A stretch of 64,000 nucleotides of DNA, taken from the NCBI RefSeq assembly GCF_038618305.1, contig NZ_CP152017.1, forward strand, positions 310,001 through 374,000. Direction: 5' to 3'. The notes beneath the pieces are model-generated. The model had not been told where the DNA came from. It saw nothing but the letters and a program-made list of their open reading frames with translations, and searched no databases. Source of the DNA: Sporosarcina sp. FSL K6-2383. GTDB taxonomy: Bacteria; Bacillota; Bacilli; Bacillales_A; Planococcaceae. The position numbers and the translations under genes are program-made. Positions 16,563 to 26,652 of this stretch are shown in pieces; positions within the stretch are counted from its first letter, which is position 1, and each line of letters begins with the position of its first letter.

Positions 16563-18251
16563 ATGCGAATTACTGTAGGGAAAAAATTATGGATTGGCTT
16601 TACATCCATATTAGTTATTTTAATTGTCGTCGGTGCATCCGGATTATGGGCATTGATGAAATTGAATGAGGAGTACCGTTATTTAATTGATGAAAAAATA
16701 AATAGTGTTTTATTGTTTGAACAATTATTATCCAATCAAAATGAAGATGCTAAAAATGTTCATGGATTTATCATTTATAAAGAAGATTCTTATTTGGAAC
16801 ATCGCGAAGAAGTGGTGACTTCATTTAAAAATAAATTAAAAGAATTAGATAAACTCATACAAGCCCCTTCTGAACAAGAATTACTCAAAGCAGTCAAGGA
16901 AGCCGCCTTAAGTTATCGGGAAATTAATGAAATTGCGATAAGAGATGTCCAAGAAGGCAGTTTAGAAACCGCTGCAAAAATAGCTGCCGAGGCTGAGATG
17001 TACGAGATCGTGATTAATGAAAATATAAGAAAGCTAATGGAAATCCAAACAAATCAGCAACTACAGACTGAAAAAGAGCTGCAAGATGCGTTGGCTTTGA
17101 TTCGAATACTGATTGCTAGTCTAATTGGAATTGCGAGTATTGTTACCGTAACCATTGCACGCCTTATCAGTCGTAGCATTTCACGTCCTGTAGGAACGAT
17201 GACAGTAGCGCTTAAACAACTCGCTACTGGCGATTTCGCTGTGGAACCCGTGAATGTTCGCACCAAGGATGAGCTCGGAGAAATGGCGGATGCTTTGAAC
17301 GACATGGTAGGTGATCTTCGTGGAATCATTATAAATGCAAGACAATCTGCTTCCCAGCTTGCGACGCATGCAGAAGAATTGTCTGCTAGCTCAGAAGAAA
17401 GCCTAGCTGCCTCTGAAATGGTTGCCGGCATTACAGAGCGCAGTTTGCTAACGAATGAACGACAGGCGTCCACAGTTAAGGAGTCCGTTATTTCCATAGG
17501 TGAAATGGTTACTGGCATCGATCGGATAACAGTAGACAATGAAGCACTACAAAGTTCTTCCACAGCTGTTTCACGACTCGTCAATGATGGAGCGACTTTC
17601 ATGAATAATTTCACCGATCAAATGCAGTCCATTCGTACAACGATGGAACAATCTACAACCATCATCAGTGAAATGGCTACGCACTCAGAACAAATTCGTT
17701 CTGTCACAGCACTTATAACAGGCATCGCAGACCAAACGAACTTATTGGCATTAAATGCGGCGATTGAAGCAGCTCGAGCAGGCGAACATGGAAAAGGGTT
17801 TTCCGTTGTAGCCGATGAGGTCCGCAAGCTTGCTGAACAATCCAAGCATTCTGCTGAAGAAATTGGTCGGATGATGGACGCCATGATTCACAATGTGGGA
17901 CAAGCTGTTACGAGTACAGAGGACGGCAGTCAACGTGTTCAAGCAGGGCTTGCTGACACGGAAAAAACAGCCACCATATTCAACAGTATTGAGGACGCAG
18001 CGGCTAATATGAGTCAGAAGCTTGCTACTGTCTCCATCACAATTGAACAGATTCGCACAATGACAGATAAAGTTGCCTATGAATCAGCTAGCATCGAGGA
18101 GCTTGCAGGACAATCAGCCAGTGAAGCGCAGTCCTCAAGCGCCGCAACCGAAGAGCAGCTTGCAACGACTGAAGAAATTTCGTCCAGTGCACAAACACTA
18201 GCAAAACTAGCAGAGACCTTACAAGGTGACATGGCACGATTTACGCTCTGA
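16563..18251 (+). CDS. Methyl-accepting chemotaxis protein
   Basis: 562 residues. TM1 ~8-30, a ~150-residue extracellular helical sensor domain, TM2 ~180-203, HAMP ~204-256 ([19 protein letters not shown]), then a long signalling coiled coil with the conserved hairpin tip [20 protein letters not shown] (~385-405). It would relay ligand binding to CheA/CheW. ATG 16563 with AGGAGG upstream, and TATAAT near 16520 as a likely -10. A solitary gene; ligand unknown. The sensor resembles four-helix-bundle types. Confidence 0.95.
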   Translation: MRITVGKKLWIGFTSILVILIVVGASGLWALMKLNEEYRYLIDEKINSVLLFEQLLSNQNEDAKNVHGFIIYKEDSYLEHREEVVTSFKNKLKELDKLIQAPSEQELLKAVKEAALSYREINEIAIRDVQEGSLETAAKIAAEAEMYEIVINENIRKLMEIQTNQQLQTEKELQDALALIRILIASLIGIASIVTVTIARLISRSISRPVGTMTVALKQLATGDFAVEPVNVRTKDELGEMADALNDMVGDLRGIIINARQSASQLATHAEELSASSEESLAASEMVAGITERSLLTNERQASTVKESVISIGEMVTGIDRITVDNEALQSSSTAVSRLVNDGATFMNNFTDQMQSIRTTMEQSTTIISEMATHSEQIRSVTALITGIADQTNLLALNAAIEAARAGEHGKGFSVVADEVRKLAEQSKHSAEEIGRMMDAMIHNVGQAVTSTEDGSQRVQAGLADTEKTATIFNSIEDAAANMSQKLATVSITIEQIRTMTDKVAYESASIEELAGQSASEAQSSSAATEEQLATTEEISSSAQTLAKLAETLQGDMARFTL

Positions 18252-18275
18252 AGAAAGTAGATATGCTGTATTACC

Positions 18276-18356
18276 CGAGTGCCTGACACCACTATATTTT
18301 TAATAGCTTATGCTAACGCATCGAAAAGCTGATAGAAAACGAATACTGGCACTCGG
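18276..18356. repeat. 9-bp inverted repeat around a 63-base spacer
   Basis: CCGAGTGCC (18276-18284) and GGCACTCGG (18348-18356) are exact reverse complements in the gap between converging genes. The left arm continues into GTGCCTGACACC, a short motif seen in other gaps here. No T-run, so it is a poor terminator. Confidence 0.4.
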
Positions 18357-18372
18357 ACAGTTCACCTACATG

Positions 18373-19224
18373 CTATTCCCTAACAATCGGCATCGAGCAG
18401 CATCGAAAAGAACCGCCAGATTTTATAATTTCTGAGAAGTCGACTTCGATCACTTCGAATCCGCGGGCGCGCATTTGTGCGTTGACGTTTTTGTTTTGTG
18501 GCAAGCTGAACACTTGTTTATCACCGATTGATAAGACGTTCGTACCCATTGTGAATTGTTCTTCTTCGGATACTTCGATAAGTTTGTATGTTGTTGACAG
18601 CATATTGATTGTTTCTTTGTCTAGCGCCTTTGGGAAGATCAGCCCAATTTCGGGTGATAGGATATTGAACACACAGTCGAGGTGCAAGTATTTTTCATTG
18701 AACGGTACTTGGATGATGTCGTGGTCAGGCAAATCATGCCTCAATTTCTGGACTGCCTCTTCAGATGTGCGACTGCTGATACCGACGTATACTGTACCGC
18801 GGTCAACAATGACATCGCCGCCTTCCACACGATTTGTCGTTGTTTGGAATGGGATATCCTCATCGTCCAACCACTCTTCCAGTACCTCCTCCTCACCTTT
18901 ACGGATGTCACTTGCCATCTCCGAAACGAAAATGTCGTCTCCAACAGTGAAGCCAATATCACGTGTGAAAACCTGTTCCGGAAATTGTGCGGATGACGGC
19001 AATGTGATTACCTCAACTCCGTATTCCTTCAGCGTTTGTTCAAAGTCTTTATGCTGGTTCATCGCAAGTTCCACGTCTATATTTTCATCTTCATACTTCT
19101 TTTGTACATCATTGATTACCTCTTCGATTGCCATGAATTTTGGCTGGCATAGGATGACACGGCGTAGCGTATCATATTCTGTATCGCATTGAGTTATCGG
19201 TGTCTCTTCCACTGGGGTGCTCAT
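18373..19224 (-). CDS. Dimethylarginine dimethylaminohydrolase/amidinotransferase-family enzyme
   Basis: 283 residues from ATG 19224 (GGAGG eight bases upstream). Pentein fold of the DDAH/arginine-deiminase family: NRVEGGDVIV (substrate Glu/Asp), LHLDCVFNIL (catalytic His) and the nucleophilic Cys near the C-terminus in GGSFRCCSMP. Similar in length to B. subtilis YkgA. It would hydrolyse a guanidino group, giving citrulline and an amine from methylated arginine or a related substrate; the true substrate is unknown. Divergent from a YqcI/YcgG-family gene 108 bases away. Confidence 0.9.
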   Translation of the reverse strand: MSTPVEETPITQCDTEYDTLRRVILCQPKFMAIEEVINDVQKKYEDENIDVELAMNQHKDFEQTLKEYGVEVITLPSSAQFPEQVFTRDIGFTVGDDIFVSEMASDIRKGEEEVLEEWLDDEDIPFQTTTNRVEGGDVIVDRGTVYVGISSRTSEEAVQKLRHDLPDHDIIQVPFNEKYLHLDCVFNILSPEIGLIFPKALDKETINMLSTTYKLIEVSEEEQFTMGTNVLSIGDKQVFSLPQNKNVNAQMRARGFEVIEVDFSEIIKSGGSFRCCSMPIVRE

Positions 19225-19332
19225 TTTTTTATCCTCCAATAAATTTAGTCGTCTTCATTGGTGTTCCCTTCGACAGTTGATTTAAACATTTTTATTTAGG
19301 GTAGTAAAAATGACTGGAATGGAGGAAATAGT

Positions 19333-20067
19333 ATGATTCAGACAGATGATGCTTTATTGACAAAAGATGATTTTGCGAAGCGTACTGATTTGCCAGATTG
19401 GTTGTTGAAGGAATATGAAACATTTCATAGGACAGTAACAGATAAGACGTTTCCCTGTTATTTTGGGATGAACGGAGAGTTGAAGGGTGAACTACGATAT
19501 GCATTTGTGACCCAAGATGATTGGTCTAATTTACCGACTGCGTTAGAGTCGTTTTTGGCACTTTTCAAAGAGCCTAATCATAAGCGGCATGGGCTCTTTG
19601 TATTTGTAGAGCCATTTAAAATTGAGGGTTCGTTGGATGATTATCGAAAGCAGTTTTGGGAGATTCTACAATATCTGCATGGAGTCGATAATAAAGAATG
19701 GCCTGCGGAAAGCCCCCGGGATTCTCAGCATTATTTGTGGGATTTTCATTTTCTCGGTGAGCCGATTTTCGTTTTTGGTAATGCCCCCGCCTACAAGCAA
19801 CGAAAAACACGTAATCTTGGCAATGCTATGGTCATTGGGTTTCAGCCTAGAAGAATTTTCGAGGGGTTAAAAGGAACAGAACCTGGTGGGATGATGTCAC
19901 GCGAAAAAGTACGTGAACGTGTTGCGGTATGGGATCAGTTGCCGAAGCATCCCGATATTAGTCACTTTGGCGACCCATCACATCATGAATGGAAGCAATT
20001 TTTCATTGGCGATGATGCGGAGCCTATTCAAGGTGTATGTCCGTTTACGCATAAAGAGATGAAGTAA
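19333..20067 (+). CDS. YqcI/YcgG-family protein
   Basis: 244 residues, ATG 19333 with GGAGG upstream. Family-typical segments: FPCYFG near 36-41, YAFVTQDDW, LWDFHFLGEPIFVFGNAPAY (~138-157), GFQPRRIFEGL, and a C-terminal HEWKQFFIGDD/VCPFT. Some family members are heme-dependent N-oxygenases of guanidino compounds (GntA-type), and the Cys and His residues here could hold heme; that is inference. The divergent DDAH-like neighbour also acts on guanidino groups, which makes a shared substrate class plausible. Confidence 0.88.
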   Translation: MIQTDDALLTKDDFAKRTDLPDWLLKEYETFHRTVTDKTFPCYFGMNGELKGELRYAFVTQDDWSNLPTALESFLALFKEPNHKRHGLFVFVEPFKIEGSLDDYRKQFWEILQYLHGVDNKEWPAESPRDSQHYLWDFHFLGEPIFVFGNAPAYKQRKTRNLGNAMVIGFQPRRIFEGLKGTEPGGMMSREKVRERVAVWDQLPKHPDISHFGDPSHHEWKQFFIGDDAEPIQGVCPFTHKEMK

Positions 20068-20110
20068 AAGCCGGCTGAGCTAGTCGACTTCTTACTTCAC
20101 CTCCTTCGGT

Positions 20111-20335
20111 CTACTTGTATGTTTCCTCGGCTTCGTGCACAAGATCTTGCAAGCCATCTGAATCGCCATCCAGATAGTTGGCTGGAAGCACTTTTCGAAT
20201 AATCAAATCGTTTTCTGTCATTACTACTTGCACCTCTTCGCCTACTTCTACCTTCAAATGCGCCAACATTTCTGGAGAAAAAGTAATGCCACAAGCATCT
20301 TCCATTTGAACAATCTGCCGAATTTGAATGGTCAT
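20111..20335 (-). CDS. AbrB/MazE-like DNA-binding protein
   Basis: I place the start at the ATG of MTIQIRQIVQMEDACG (20335, GGAAG upstream), giving 74 residues; the frame extends further upstream from a GTG at 20440. Residues ~10-45 (CGITFSPEMLAHLKVEVGEE) follow the swapped-hairpin AbrB/SpoVT fold: beta strand, LGI/PxxhL-type helix and a GDxV-like turn, then VVMTENDLIIRKV. Could be a MazE-type antitoxin, but no toxin gene follows; it stands alone, so a transcription regulator or orphan antitoxin. Confidence 0.7.
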   Translation of the reverse strand: MTIQIRQIVQMEDACGITFSPEMLAHLKVEVGEEVQVVMTENDLIIRKVLPANYLDGDSDGLQDLVHEAEETYK

Positions 20336-20480
20336 GTTCTTCCGCGTCCAATCTCGTTCCACAACAATCGCCTCCAATAGGATATGTTTGTACTGAGCGA
20401 CCCATTTTCGTTTTGTATAACGTAGTAATGGTAGGAACACGGGTCTTCCTCTCTACCGATTTCCCGGGAAATACTGTAAT

Positions 20481-21794
20481 TCACTTCTCCGCTGCTGTGT
20501 AGTATGCGGCCATTTCAGCTTCCGGTACCATGCCACCGCCTGTTGCCCAGACAAGATGAGTTGCGCCCGCCATATTAGCACCCACTATATGCTCACGAAT
20601 GGTATGCACGGGACCCGTCATTCCAGCAAGTGCGGATGGCTCGAGTTTGATATTTTCCGTATCAGCAAGCTTTTTTAATAGCTTGAACAGCGTTTCGTCC
20701 GTGATGGTGTAACAGCCTGCTAGAAGTGGTTCCATGGTTTTACCGACAAAACCTGACGCCGTGCCGACTGCGAGCCCGTCCGCTACGGTTTTATTGTCGA
20801 GGCCAAAGTCTTGGACGGACATTTTGTCATGTAAGCCCGTCATCATCCCAAGCATCATACACGGGGAATGTGTGGGTTCCGCAAAAAAGCAATGCACATG
20901 GTCGCCAAACGCCAGCTTCAATCCGAATGCGACGCCACCCGGTCCCCCGCCAACTCCGCATGGTAGATAGACAAACAAAGGATGGTCTGCATCCACGGTG
21001 ATTCCTTCCTGCTTTAATTGTACGGCTATCCTTTCCCCAGCAACTGCATATCCTAAAAATAGATCGAGTGAATTTTCGTCGTCGATAAAATGGCAGGTCG
21101 AATCTGCATCTGCTTGACGACGACCTTCTTCGACGGCTTTACTATAATCATCTGCGTACTCGATGACGGTGACACCTTTTTCACGCAGCATGTCCTTTTT
21201 CCATTGTTTTGCGTCTGCCGACATATGGACAGTGACATCGAAACCAAGCTTTGCGCTCATGATACCGATGCTCAAGCCCAGATTACCCGTCGATCCGACT
21301 GCAATTTTATGTTTGGCAAATAAATGACTAAATTTTGGCTCTGCAAACTTGGCGTAATCATCTTCAGATGTAAGTAAGCCGTGTTCAATCGCCAGCGTTT
21401 CCGCATGTTTAAGCACTTCGTAAATACCACCACGTGCTTTAATAGAACCCGAAATCGGCAAGGCATTATCTTGTTTCACAAGCAATTCTCCAGCTATTTC
21501 TATGTCGTAGTCATCTGCAAGTGCTTGTTTCATAGTTGGAATAATCGTGAGAGGTGATTCAATAATGCCTTTCGAAGGTCTAGTTTCCGGAAAAACTCGC
21601 TCGATATATGGGGCAAAATGTTTGAGGCGAGCTGATGCATCTTGGACATCCGATACGGTTATGCCTGTCTTCGGAATTCCGGTTGCTGTTGATTCCACTA
21701 ATGGATTTAACCACAAAACTTCCTTGCGTTCCATCATCTGCTCGATAAGTGGTAGCTGATCTGCCCACTTATTCACTTCTGCTTCATCCAACAC
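20481..21794 (-). CDS. dsdA: D-serine ammonia-lyase
   Basis: 437 residues, close to E. coli DsdA (442). A PLP fold-type II enzyme converting D-serine to pyruvate and ammonia. The PLP lysine is K119 in SGSIKARGG, the substrate loop is [10 protein letters not shown], and the phosphate-binding [14 protein letters not shown] glycine loop is present. GTG start with a GGGGGGAAAGG region upstream. Detoxifies D-serine or supplies nitrogen. No DsdC-type regulator is adjacent. Confidence 0.95.
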   Translation of the reverse strand: MLDEAEVNKWADQLPLIEQMMERKEVLWLNPLVESTATGIPKTGITVSDVQDASARLKHFAPYIERVFPETRPSKGIIESPLTIIPTMKQALADDYDIEIAGELLVKQDNALPISGSIKARGGIYEVLKHAETLAIEHGLLTSEDDYAKFAEPKFSHLFAKHKIAVGSTGNLGLSIGIMSAKLGFDVTVHMSADAKQWKKDMLREKGVTVIEYADDYSKAVEEGRRQADADSTCHFIDDENSLDLFLGYAVAGERIAVQLKQEGITVDADHPLFVYLPCGVGGGPGGVAFGLKLAFGDHVHCFFAEPTHSPCMMLGMMTGLHDKMSVQDFGLDNKTVADGLAVGTASGFVGKTMEPLLAGCYTITDETLFKLLKKLADTENIKLEPSALAGMTGPVHTIREHIVGANMAGATHLVWATGGGMVPEAEMAAYYTAAEK

Positions 21795-21880
21795 GGCCTT
21801 TCCCCCCTCTTATCCTCTCTTTATTATAGAACTCACTCCTAACTTATTCAAATATTCAAATATATATTTCGGCAAGAATT

Positions 21881-22768
21881 TCACTTCATCACGTACCGTT
21901 CAATAAGCTCTTTTGTCAGTTCAAATCTTGGATTGGTAGTATCATTTCCGCCTGCTTCAACATCTATCACAACCGTAATAATACGCCGACCATCAAAGAT
22001 ACCTGTACTGACAAAACAAGAACCTGCCTGATCTGTATAACCCGTCTTCAATCCATCGATTCCCGGAAAAGCTTGTGGCATACCCGGCAGCATTAAGTTT
22101 GTACTCCATAGCCGTGTTCCTTCACTTGTCGTATAGTCTGTCATGCTTGCGATATCCAGTACCTCTGGATATTTGGCAAGTAATTGTTGTGCTATCGTTG
22201 CGATATCCCTTGCAGACGAGAGATTTGTTTCATCTTGTTCTTTCCCGACATAATCGCCATCCAGCCCACTCGCATTGTAAAAAGTCGTCTCCTTGAGCCC
22301 GAAACTGTTGGCCTGCTTATTCATCAGCTCCACAAAAGCCTCTTCCGTTCCGCTAACCATTTCAGCAAGTGCCATCGCTGCATCATTCGCCGAACTGACA
22401 GTCATCGCAATGAAAAGCTCTTCCACTGTATACGAGTTGCCTGTTACCAAACCCAATTTAACTGCACCTGCTTGTTGTACCATCTGTTGCACATATTCAC
22501 TCGGCTGATAGGTACTTTCCCATGTTAACGCCCCGTTATCCATTGCGTTTAGCACTACGTATTGTGTCATCAGCTTAGACATACTCGCAATTGGCAATGG
22601 TTGTTTACTATTGTCCTCATATAATACCTTTCCCGTCTCTGCTTCTAGTAAAATCGTTGCCTTCGCACTGCTATTCATATCAACTGCTTCGGAAATCAAT
22701 TGCTTATCCTTCAATACAAAAGTGAGACTAAGCGCACAGATTACTATGATAAATCCTAATTTCTTCAT
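21881..22768 (-). CDS. D-alanyl-D-alanine carboxypeptidase (low-mass PBP)
   Basis: 295 residues from ATG 22768 (AAGGTG upstream). An N-terminal signal peptide (MKKLGFIIVICALSLTFV), then the penicillin-binding motifs SMSK (SxxK, ~64), SSAND (SxN, ~126) and KTGYTD (KTG, ~230). It trims terminal D-Ala from peptidoglycan stem peptides outside the membrane. Shorter than DacA/DacF because the C-terminal beta domain is missing, so it may be secreted rather than anchored at the C-terminus. Confidence 0.92.
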   Translation of the reverse strand: MKKLGFIIVICALSLTFVLKDKQLISEAVDMNSSAKATILLEAETGKVLYEDNSKQPLPIASMSKLMTQYVVLNAMDNGALTWESTYQPSEYVQQMVQQAGAVKLGLVTGNSYTVEELFIAMTVSSANDAAMALAEMVSGTEEAFVELMNKQANSFGLKETTFYNASGLDGDYVGKEQDETNLSSARDIATIAQQLLAKYPEVLDIASMTDYTTSEGTRLWSTNLMLPGMPQAFPGIDGLKTGYTDQAGSCFVSTGIFDGRRIITVVIDVEAGGNDTTNPRFELTKELIERYVMK

Positions 22769-23105
22769 TTCGTTCACACCTTTTCAATTCTATCCTTTCA
22801 TTATGACCACTAAAAATGAAGAATTTTATAGAATAATTATGAAGAATTTCTTAAGTTTCTCTGCACACACCACTACCCTCTTTTCCGAATACAATAGACT
22901 AACGATGTGATGATGGGGGGGCGTTTGAAGGTTGGGGCAATGGGCCACAGCGGTTCGAGGAGGCGTTCCTACAGTCGATGCGCAATCAGTTCGACAGGTT
23001 CATTGCTAGCATTTGTTAGTAACAGACCATCAAAAACTCCGTGGAGGAGGAGTGAATTTCCTTTTCCACGGAGTTTTCCTTATTCAATCATGTTGGAGGC
23101 TTAAG
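22769..23105. other. Gap with a G+C-rich coding-like relic and terminator
   Basis: Positions 22905-23020 are G+C-rich. One + strand frame (22903-23020) reads EGWGNGPQRFEEAFLQSMR and ends in TAG without a start; the minus strand reads VFDGLLLTNASNEPVEL before a stop. Neither is a complete gene. It is a likely relic or interspersed repeat. Confidence 0.4.
23032..23078. terminator. Terminator of the kynUBA operon
   Basis: AAAACTCCGTGG pairs with CCACGGAGTTTT; T-runs lie on both sides, so it can act in either direction. It is 28 bases past the kynA stop. Confidence 0.8.
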
Positions 23106-23924
23106 TTATAATTTTGTCCGTACATCCCATAATTCCGGGAAGAAGCGATGGTCCAGCACGGATTTCAAATAGTTCACGCCGGACGAGCCACCCGTTCCCA
23201 TTTTGAAACCAATGATTCGTTCAACCGTTTTCATATGACGGAATCGCCATTGCTGATGGCTATCTTCAATATCAACTAATTTTTCCGCAAGCTGATACAA
23301 ATCCCAGTAATCATCGACATTGCGGTACACTTCAAGCCATGCATCCGCCACTGTCGAATCCCCTTGATAGGTTACGGAAAAATCGCGGGTCAGCAACTCA
23401 GGCGTAATCGCGAAGCCTGCTCTAGCCAGCGCGCGGATTGCTACGTCGTAAATACCGGGCGCACGATAGGCCTTTTCAAGTTCTTTTGCCAACTCTTGAT
23501 CCTTCTCGTAAATTTTCAATATATGTGACTGCTTATAACCAAACGCAAACTCAATCAGCCGATTCTGATACGACTGAAAGCCAGATGCCCTGCCCAAGCT
23601 CCCACGAAACTCCATATATTCAGCAGGTGTCAACGTGGCCAGTACATCCCACGCCTGAATAATCTGTGTCTGCGTCCTTGACACACGAGCCAGCATTTTG
23701 AACGCTTCCGGCAGTTCGTCTTTTTCAATCAACTCAATTGCCGTACCCAGCTCATGCAAAATGAGCTTCATCCATAATTCACTTACCTGATGAATAACGA
23801 TGAACAGCATTTCATCATGATGACCAGACAAGCGCTGCTGGCTCGACAGTAATTTATCAAGATTCAAATACTCACTGTACGTCATATTATCCCGAAAATC
23901 CGTGTGAATTCCTTTTTCAGTCAT
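23106..23924 (-). CDS. kynA: Tryptophan 2,3-dioxygenase
   Basis: 272 residues from ATG 23924, with GGAGG seven bases upstream. Heme-dependent oxygenase converting L-tryptophan to N-formylkynurenine. Family motifs: [16 protein letters not shown] near the N-terminus, [18 protein letters not shown] (distal pocket), [13 protein letters not shown], and [17 protein letters not shown], which contains the likely axial His. It overlaps kynB by eight bases (ATGACTGA). Third gene of kynU-kynB-kynA. Confidence 0.97.
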   Translation of the reverse strand: MTEKGIHTDFRDNMTYSEYLNLDKLLSSQQRLSGHHDEMLFIVIHQVSELWMKLILHELGTAIELIEKDELPEAFKMLARVSRTQTQIIQAWDVLATLTPAEYMEFRGSLGRASGFQSYQNRLIEFAFGYKQSHILKIYEKDQELAKELEKAYRAPGIYDVAIRALARAGFAITPELLTRDFSVTYQGDSTVADAWLEVYRNVDDYWDLYQLAEKLVDIEDSHQQWRFRHMKTVERIIGFKMGTGGSSGVNYLKSVLDHRFFPELWDVRTKL

Positions 23925-24552
23925 GCGCGTACCTCCGCAATACAGCACGCACCGGGCTACCATCGCCATCCTGTAACGGTAATGGCAACGCAATCAGCTC
24001 GTAATCCCCTGGTTCAACTGCACGGAGCACAATATTCTCCAAAATCATCACGCCATTATCATTGAGTGCATGATGCGCCTCCATTAGCTTGCTCGTTTCA
24101 GGGTCAACAGATGGCGTATCAACTCCAATCAACCGAACCCCGCGCTCTTTCAATAAAGGTCCAATATCTGCACGCAACACTGTAAAATTCTTTGGAAACA
24201 CATTGGCATCGGGACGACTCCCCGTTTTCAATAAAATTCGTTCGGCGCCACCGAAATCGAGACCTTCCAACTCCGCGCGCCCAACACTTTCAGCTCCAGT
24301 CATATCAATCACTCGCGCACGGCCAATGTACAAATCAATCGGCAAATCAAGCACTTTCAATCCATTATCATCAAAGTGAAACGGCGCATCAATATGTGTC
24401 CCCAGATGTGCGCTCATTGTCATCTTACCAACATTAACGGAACCTGAATCTGTTTTAGCATATGCTACTTCATACGTAAACGGCGTGTCTCCTGGCCACT
24501 CTGCAATATTATTTTGAAGCGGCTGTGAAATATCAATCCATTTTTCTGTCAT
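23917..24552 (-). CDS. kynB: Kynurenine formamidase
   Basis: 211 residues, cyclase family. Hydrolyses N-formylkynurenine to kynurenine and formate. The metal site [12 protein letters not shown] (~50-61), matching HxGTHxDxPxH, is intact. Also [19 protein letters not shown] at the N-terminus and [10 protein letters not shown] later, both typical. Overlaps kynU by four bases (ATGA) and kynA by eight, so the three are translationally coupled. A second cyclase-family gene occurs at 51691. Confidence 0.96.
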   Translation of the reverse strand: MTEKWIDISQPLQNNIAEWPGDTPFTYEVAYAKTDSGSVNVGKMTMSAHLGTHIDAPFHFDDNGLKVLDLPIDLYIGRARVIDMTGAESVGRAELEGLDFGGAERILLKTGSRPDANVFPKNFTVLRADIGPLLKERGVRLIGVDTPSVDPETSKLMEAHHALNDNGVMILENIVLRAVEPGDYELIALPLPLQDGDGSPVRAVLRRYAHD

Positions 24553-25814
24553 GCCACAACACCCCTTTGATTAGTGAATTTTTCATAGCGTTTGCTGTCC
24601 ATAATAACTTTTAGTTTCTGCACCGTATGCCAAACGTCTTCAAAAGAATTATACAGTGCTACAGGCGCTAGTCGAATGCCATTCGGCGTACGAAAATCTG
24701 GAACAACTCCCTCTGCTTTCAGTGCTCTACAAATGCGGGCTGCTTCTTCGTGTTCAAGTAGAACATGACCCCCGCGCGAATCGTCAAGTGGATTGCCGAT
24801 TGTAAACCCATATGCGGACAGTTCTTCCCGAATTAATTCCATCATATAGGCTGTGAGTTGAAGCGATTTGTCACGCACACGTTGTAGGCCAACTTCCTCA
24901 AACAATTCAAGCGCACCAATGACTGGCGCTAGACTAAGGACATGCGGTGTCCCAATCTGATACGCTGCTGCATCCGGTGCAGGGTCCATCACATGATCCA
25001 TATCAAACTGCGACTCCTTTTTAGAGCCAAACCAGCCGGCTAACCCAGGTGCTGTACCGAAATGTTTGTCATGGACGAATAGGCCAGCAACGGAACCAGG
25101 TCCGCCGTTCAAATGCTTATACGTACACCAAAAAGCGAAATCCGTTCCCCAATCATGTAAGGCATGTTCAACCGAACCAACCGAGTGACATAAGTCGAAA
25201 CCAATGGGAATGCCACGCTCATGCGCCGCCGCTGTCAGTCGCCCCATATCAAGCACTTGTCCGCTTCTGTATAACACCGCCGGCAAAACAATAAGCGCAA
25301 TATCATCCGTCATCGCCGCAATAATATCTGCCTCATTCAAAAATCTACCGTCACGACTTTTGACGCGGACGAGATGTTCAGCAGGATTGTAGCCCTTTAA
25401 GGTGAGCTGACTTTTCAACGCATAAATGTCCGATGGGAAATTGAGTTCATCCGCGAGAATCTTTGTTTTATTGCCAGAAGGCTTGTAAAACGTTGCGACA
25501 AGCTGATGCAGATTTGTTGTGGTCGATCCTGTCGCGATCACTTCACTCGCTAGTCCCCCAACAAGCGGCGCCATCTTCTCCCCCACAGATTCTGACAGGT
25601 AAAACCACGGATTGTCCCCCTCCGTCCAGCCATCGATGCCTAGTGTTTTCCATGATTCTAGTAAATCATGTAGCGTTCGCTCTGCCCTTTTGGATAATAA
25701 ACCGAGCGAATTACCATCCATATATATCGTATCCTTCAGCAGATAAAACTCGTCCCTGTACTTCGCAAGCTCGTCTTTATCGTCAAGCCCCTTTGCATAA
25801 TCGACTCCGAACAT
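24549..25814 (-). CDS. kynU: Kynureninase
   Basis: 421 residues, PLP-dependent fold type I. Cleaves kynurenine to anthranilate and alanine. [12 protein letters not shown] near the N-terminus, [11 protein letters not shown] (PLP phosphate), [14 protein letters not shown] (PLP-ring Asp), [12 protein letters not shown] with the Schiff-base Lys. First gene of the operon; ATG 25814 follows GGGGGAATAGGGG. No later enzymes to NAD are encoded here, so the pathway probably feeds anthranilate. Confidence 0.97.
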   Translation of the reverse strand: MFGVDYAKGLDDKDELAKYRDEFYLLKDTIYMDGNSLGLLSKRAERTLHDLLESWKTLGIDGWTEGDNPWFYLSESVGEKMAPLVGGLASEVIATGSTTTNLHQLVATFYKPSGNKTKILADELNFPSDIYALKSQLTLKGYNPAEHLVRVKSRDGRFLNEADIIAAMTDDIALIVLPAVLYRSGQVLDMGRLTAAAHERGIPIGFDLCHSVGSVEHALHDWGTDFAFWCTYKHLNGGPGSVAGLFVHDKHFGTAPGLAGWFGSKKESQFDMDHVMDPAPDAAAYQIGTPHVLSLAPVIGALELFEEVGLQRVRDKSLQLTAYMMELIREELSAYGFTIGNPLDDSRGGHVLLEHEEAARICRALKAEGVVPDFRTPNGIRLAPVALYNSFEDVWHTVQKLKVIMDSKRYEKFTNQRGVVA

Positions 25815-25891
25815 CCCCTATTCCCCCTTATGAGAACTTTCAGTTTTCAAATAAAGCATACCATATTGTGAATGTACCTTGTAAATAGGTT

Positions 25892-25989
25892 TTATGACCG
25901 GCATGGAGCGTATTATGACCGCCATAGGTGAGTTTATGACCGTCTTGGACCGTGTTATGACCGGCACAAGCAGGCTTATGACCACCATG
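25892..25989 (+). repeat. 21-bp tandem array, core TTATGACCG
   Basis: Four complete 21-bp units plus a partial fifth (starts 25892, 25913, 25934, 25955, 25976). Each starts TTATGACC and is followed by a largely different 12-13 bases. In one + frame each unit encodes a heptapeptide beginning MT. It lies between divergent-facing ends of kynU (5') and desR (3') and has no recognised function. Confidence 0.8.
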
Positions 25990-26002
25990 TCTATTTCTCC
26001 AC

Positions 26003-26026
26003 AAAAAAAACCGACATTTCTGTCGG
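26003..26026 (-). terminator. Terminator of des-desK-desR
   Basis: On the minus strand GCCGACAG pairs with the complementary TGTCGG segment and is followed by T8, 17 bases after the desR stop. Confidence 0.8.
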
Positions 26027-26042
26027 CTCCCTCAAAAATTAT

Positions 26043-26651
26043 TTATTTAAACCAGCCCTTATCCTTAAACCGGGAAATGGCTTCAATTCGATTGCCCACC
26101 CCTAGTTTCTCTAGGATTGTAGAAATATAATTGCGCACAGTCCCTGGCGTTAAATACAACTCACCCGCAATTTCTTTCGTCGTTTTGCCATCTGCGACGA
26201 GTCCCAGCACTTGGCTTTCACGCTCTGTCAATGGATTCTCTGTTTCATCATCCCCATAAGCAATATCAACGAGCTCCGGCGCATAGATACGTCTACCGTC
26301 CATAATTGTCCGAATCGAACTAACTAGTTCTTCAATCGGACTGTCCTTCAACAAATAACCGCGTACTCCCGCTTTGCGTGCCCGTTCAAAATAGCCTGTC
26401 CTCGCGAATGTCGTCAAAATGATAATTTTGCAGTCCTCGCCTCGCAATGCCTCTGCCGCATCAAGCCCTGTCATTACCGGCATTTCAATGTCCATAATGC
26501 ACACATCAGGTTGCTGCTCTTTCACTAACGCAACGGCTTCTTCCCCATTTTTCGCCATACCGACAACTTCCATATCCTCTTCTAGATTGAGCAATGAGCC
26601 TAGTGCCCCAAGCATCATCCCTTGATCTTCCGCTATTACAATACGTATCAT
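26043..26651 (-). CDS. desR: Response regulator DesR (NarL/LuxR type)
   Basis: 202 residues from ATG 26651 (GGAGG upstream). Receiver domain 1-120 with phosphoacceptor D54 (CIMDIEMP) and acidic pair E8-D9; C-terminal LuxR-type helix-turn-helix (LTERESQVLGLVADGKTTKEIA). In B. subtilis, phosphorylated DesR activates the desaturase gene at low temperature. It starts two bases from the desK stop, so the two are coupled. Confidence 0.93.
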   Translation of the reverse strand: MIRIVIAEDQGMMLGALGSLLNLEEDMEVVGMAKNGEEAVALVKEQQPDVCIMDIEMPVMTGLDAAEALRGEDCKIIILTTFARTGYFERARKAGVRGYLLKDSPIEELVSSIRTIMDGRRIYAPELVDIAYGDDETENPLTERESQVLGLVADGKTTKEIAGELYLTPGTVRNYISTILEKLGVGNRIEAISRFKDKGWFK

Positions 26652-26652
26652 G

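Noticed and set aside
17054..17614. 186-codon open frame opposite the chemoreceptor
   Set aside because: Antisense shadow of conserved chemoreceptor coding sequence.
18482..19192. 236-codon open frame opposite the DDAH-like gene
   Set aside because: Ser/Thr-rich mirror of a well-supported gene; no ribosome binding site.
20111..20335. AbrB/MazE-like gene as half of a toxin-antitoxin pair
   Set aside because: No toxin-sized gene lies downstream; neighbours are unrelated enzymes.
25894..26130. 78-codon + strand open frame across the tandem array
   Set aside because: Begins in the repeat, has no Shine-Dalgarno and continues antisense into desR; a by-product of the 21-bp period.
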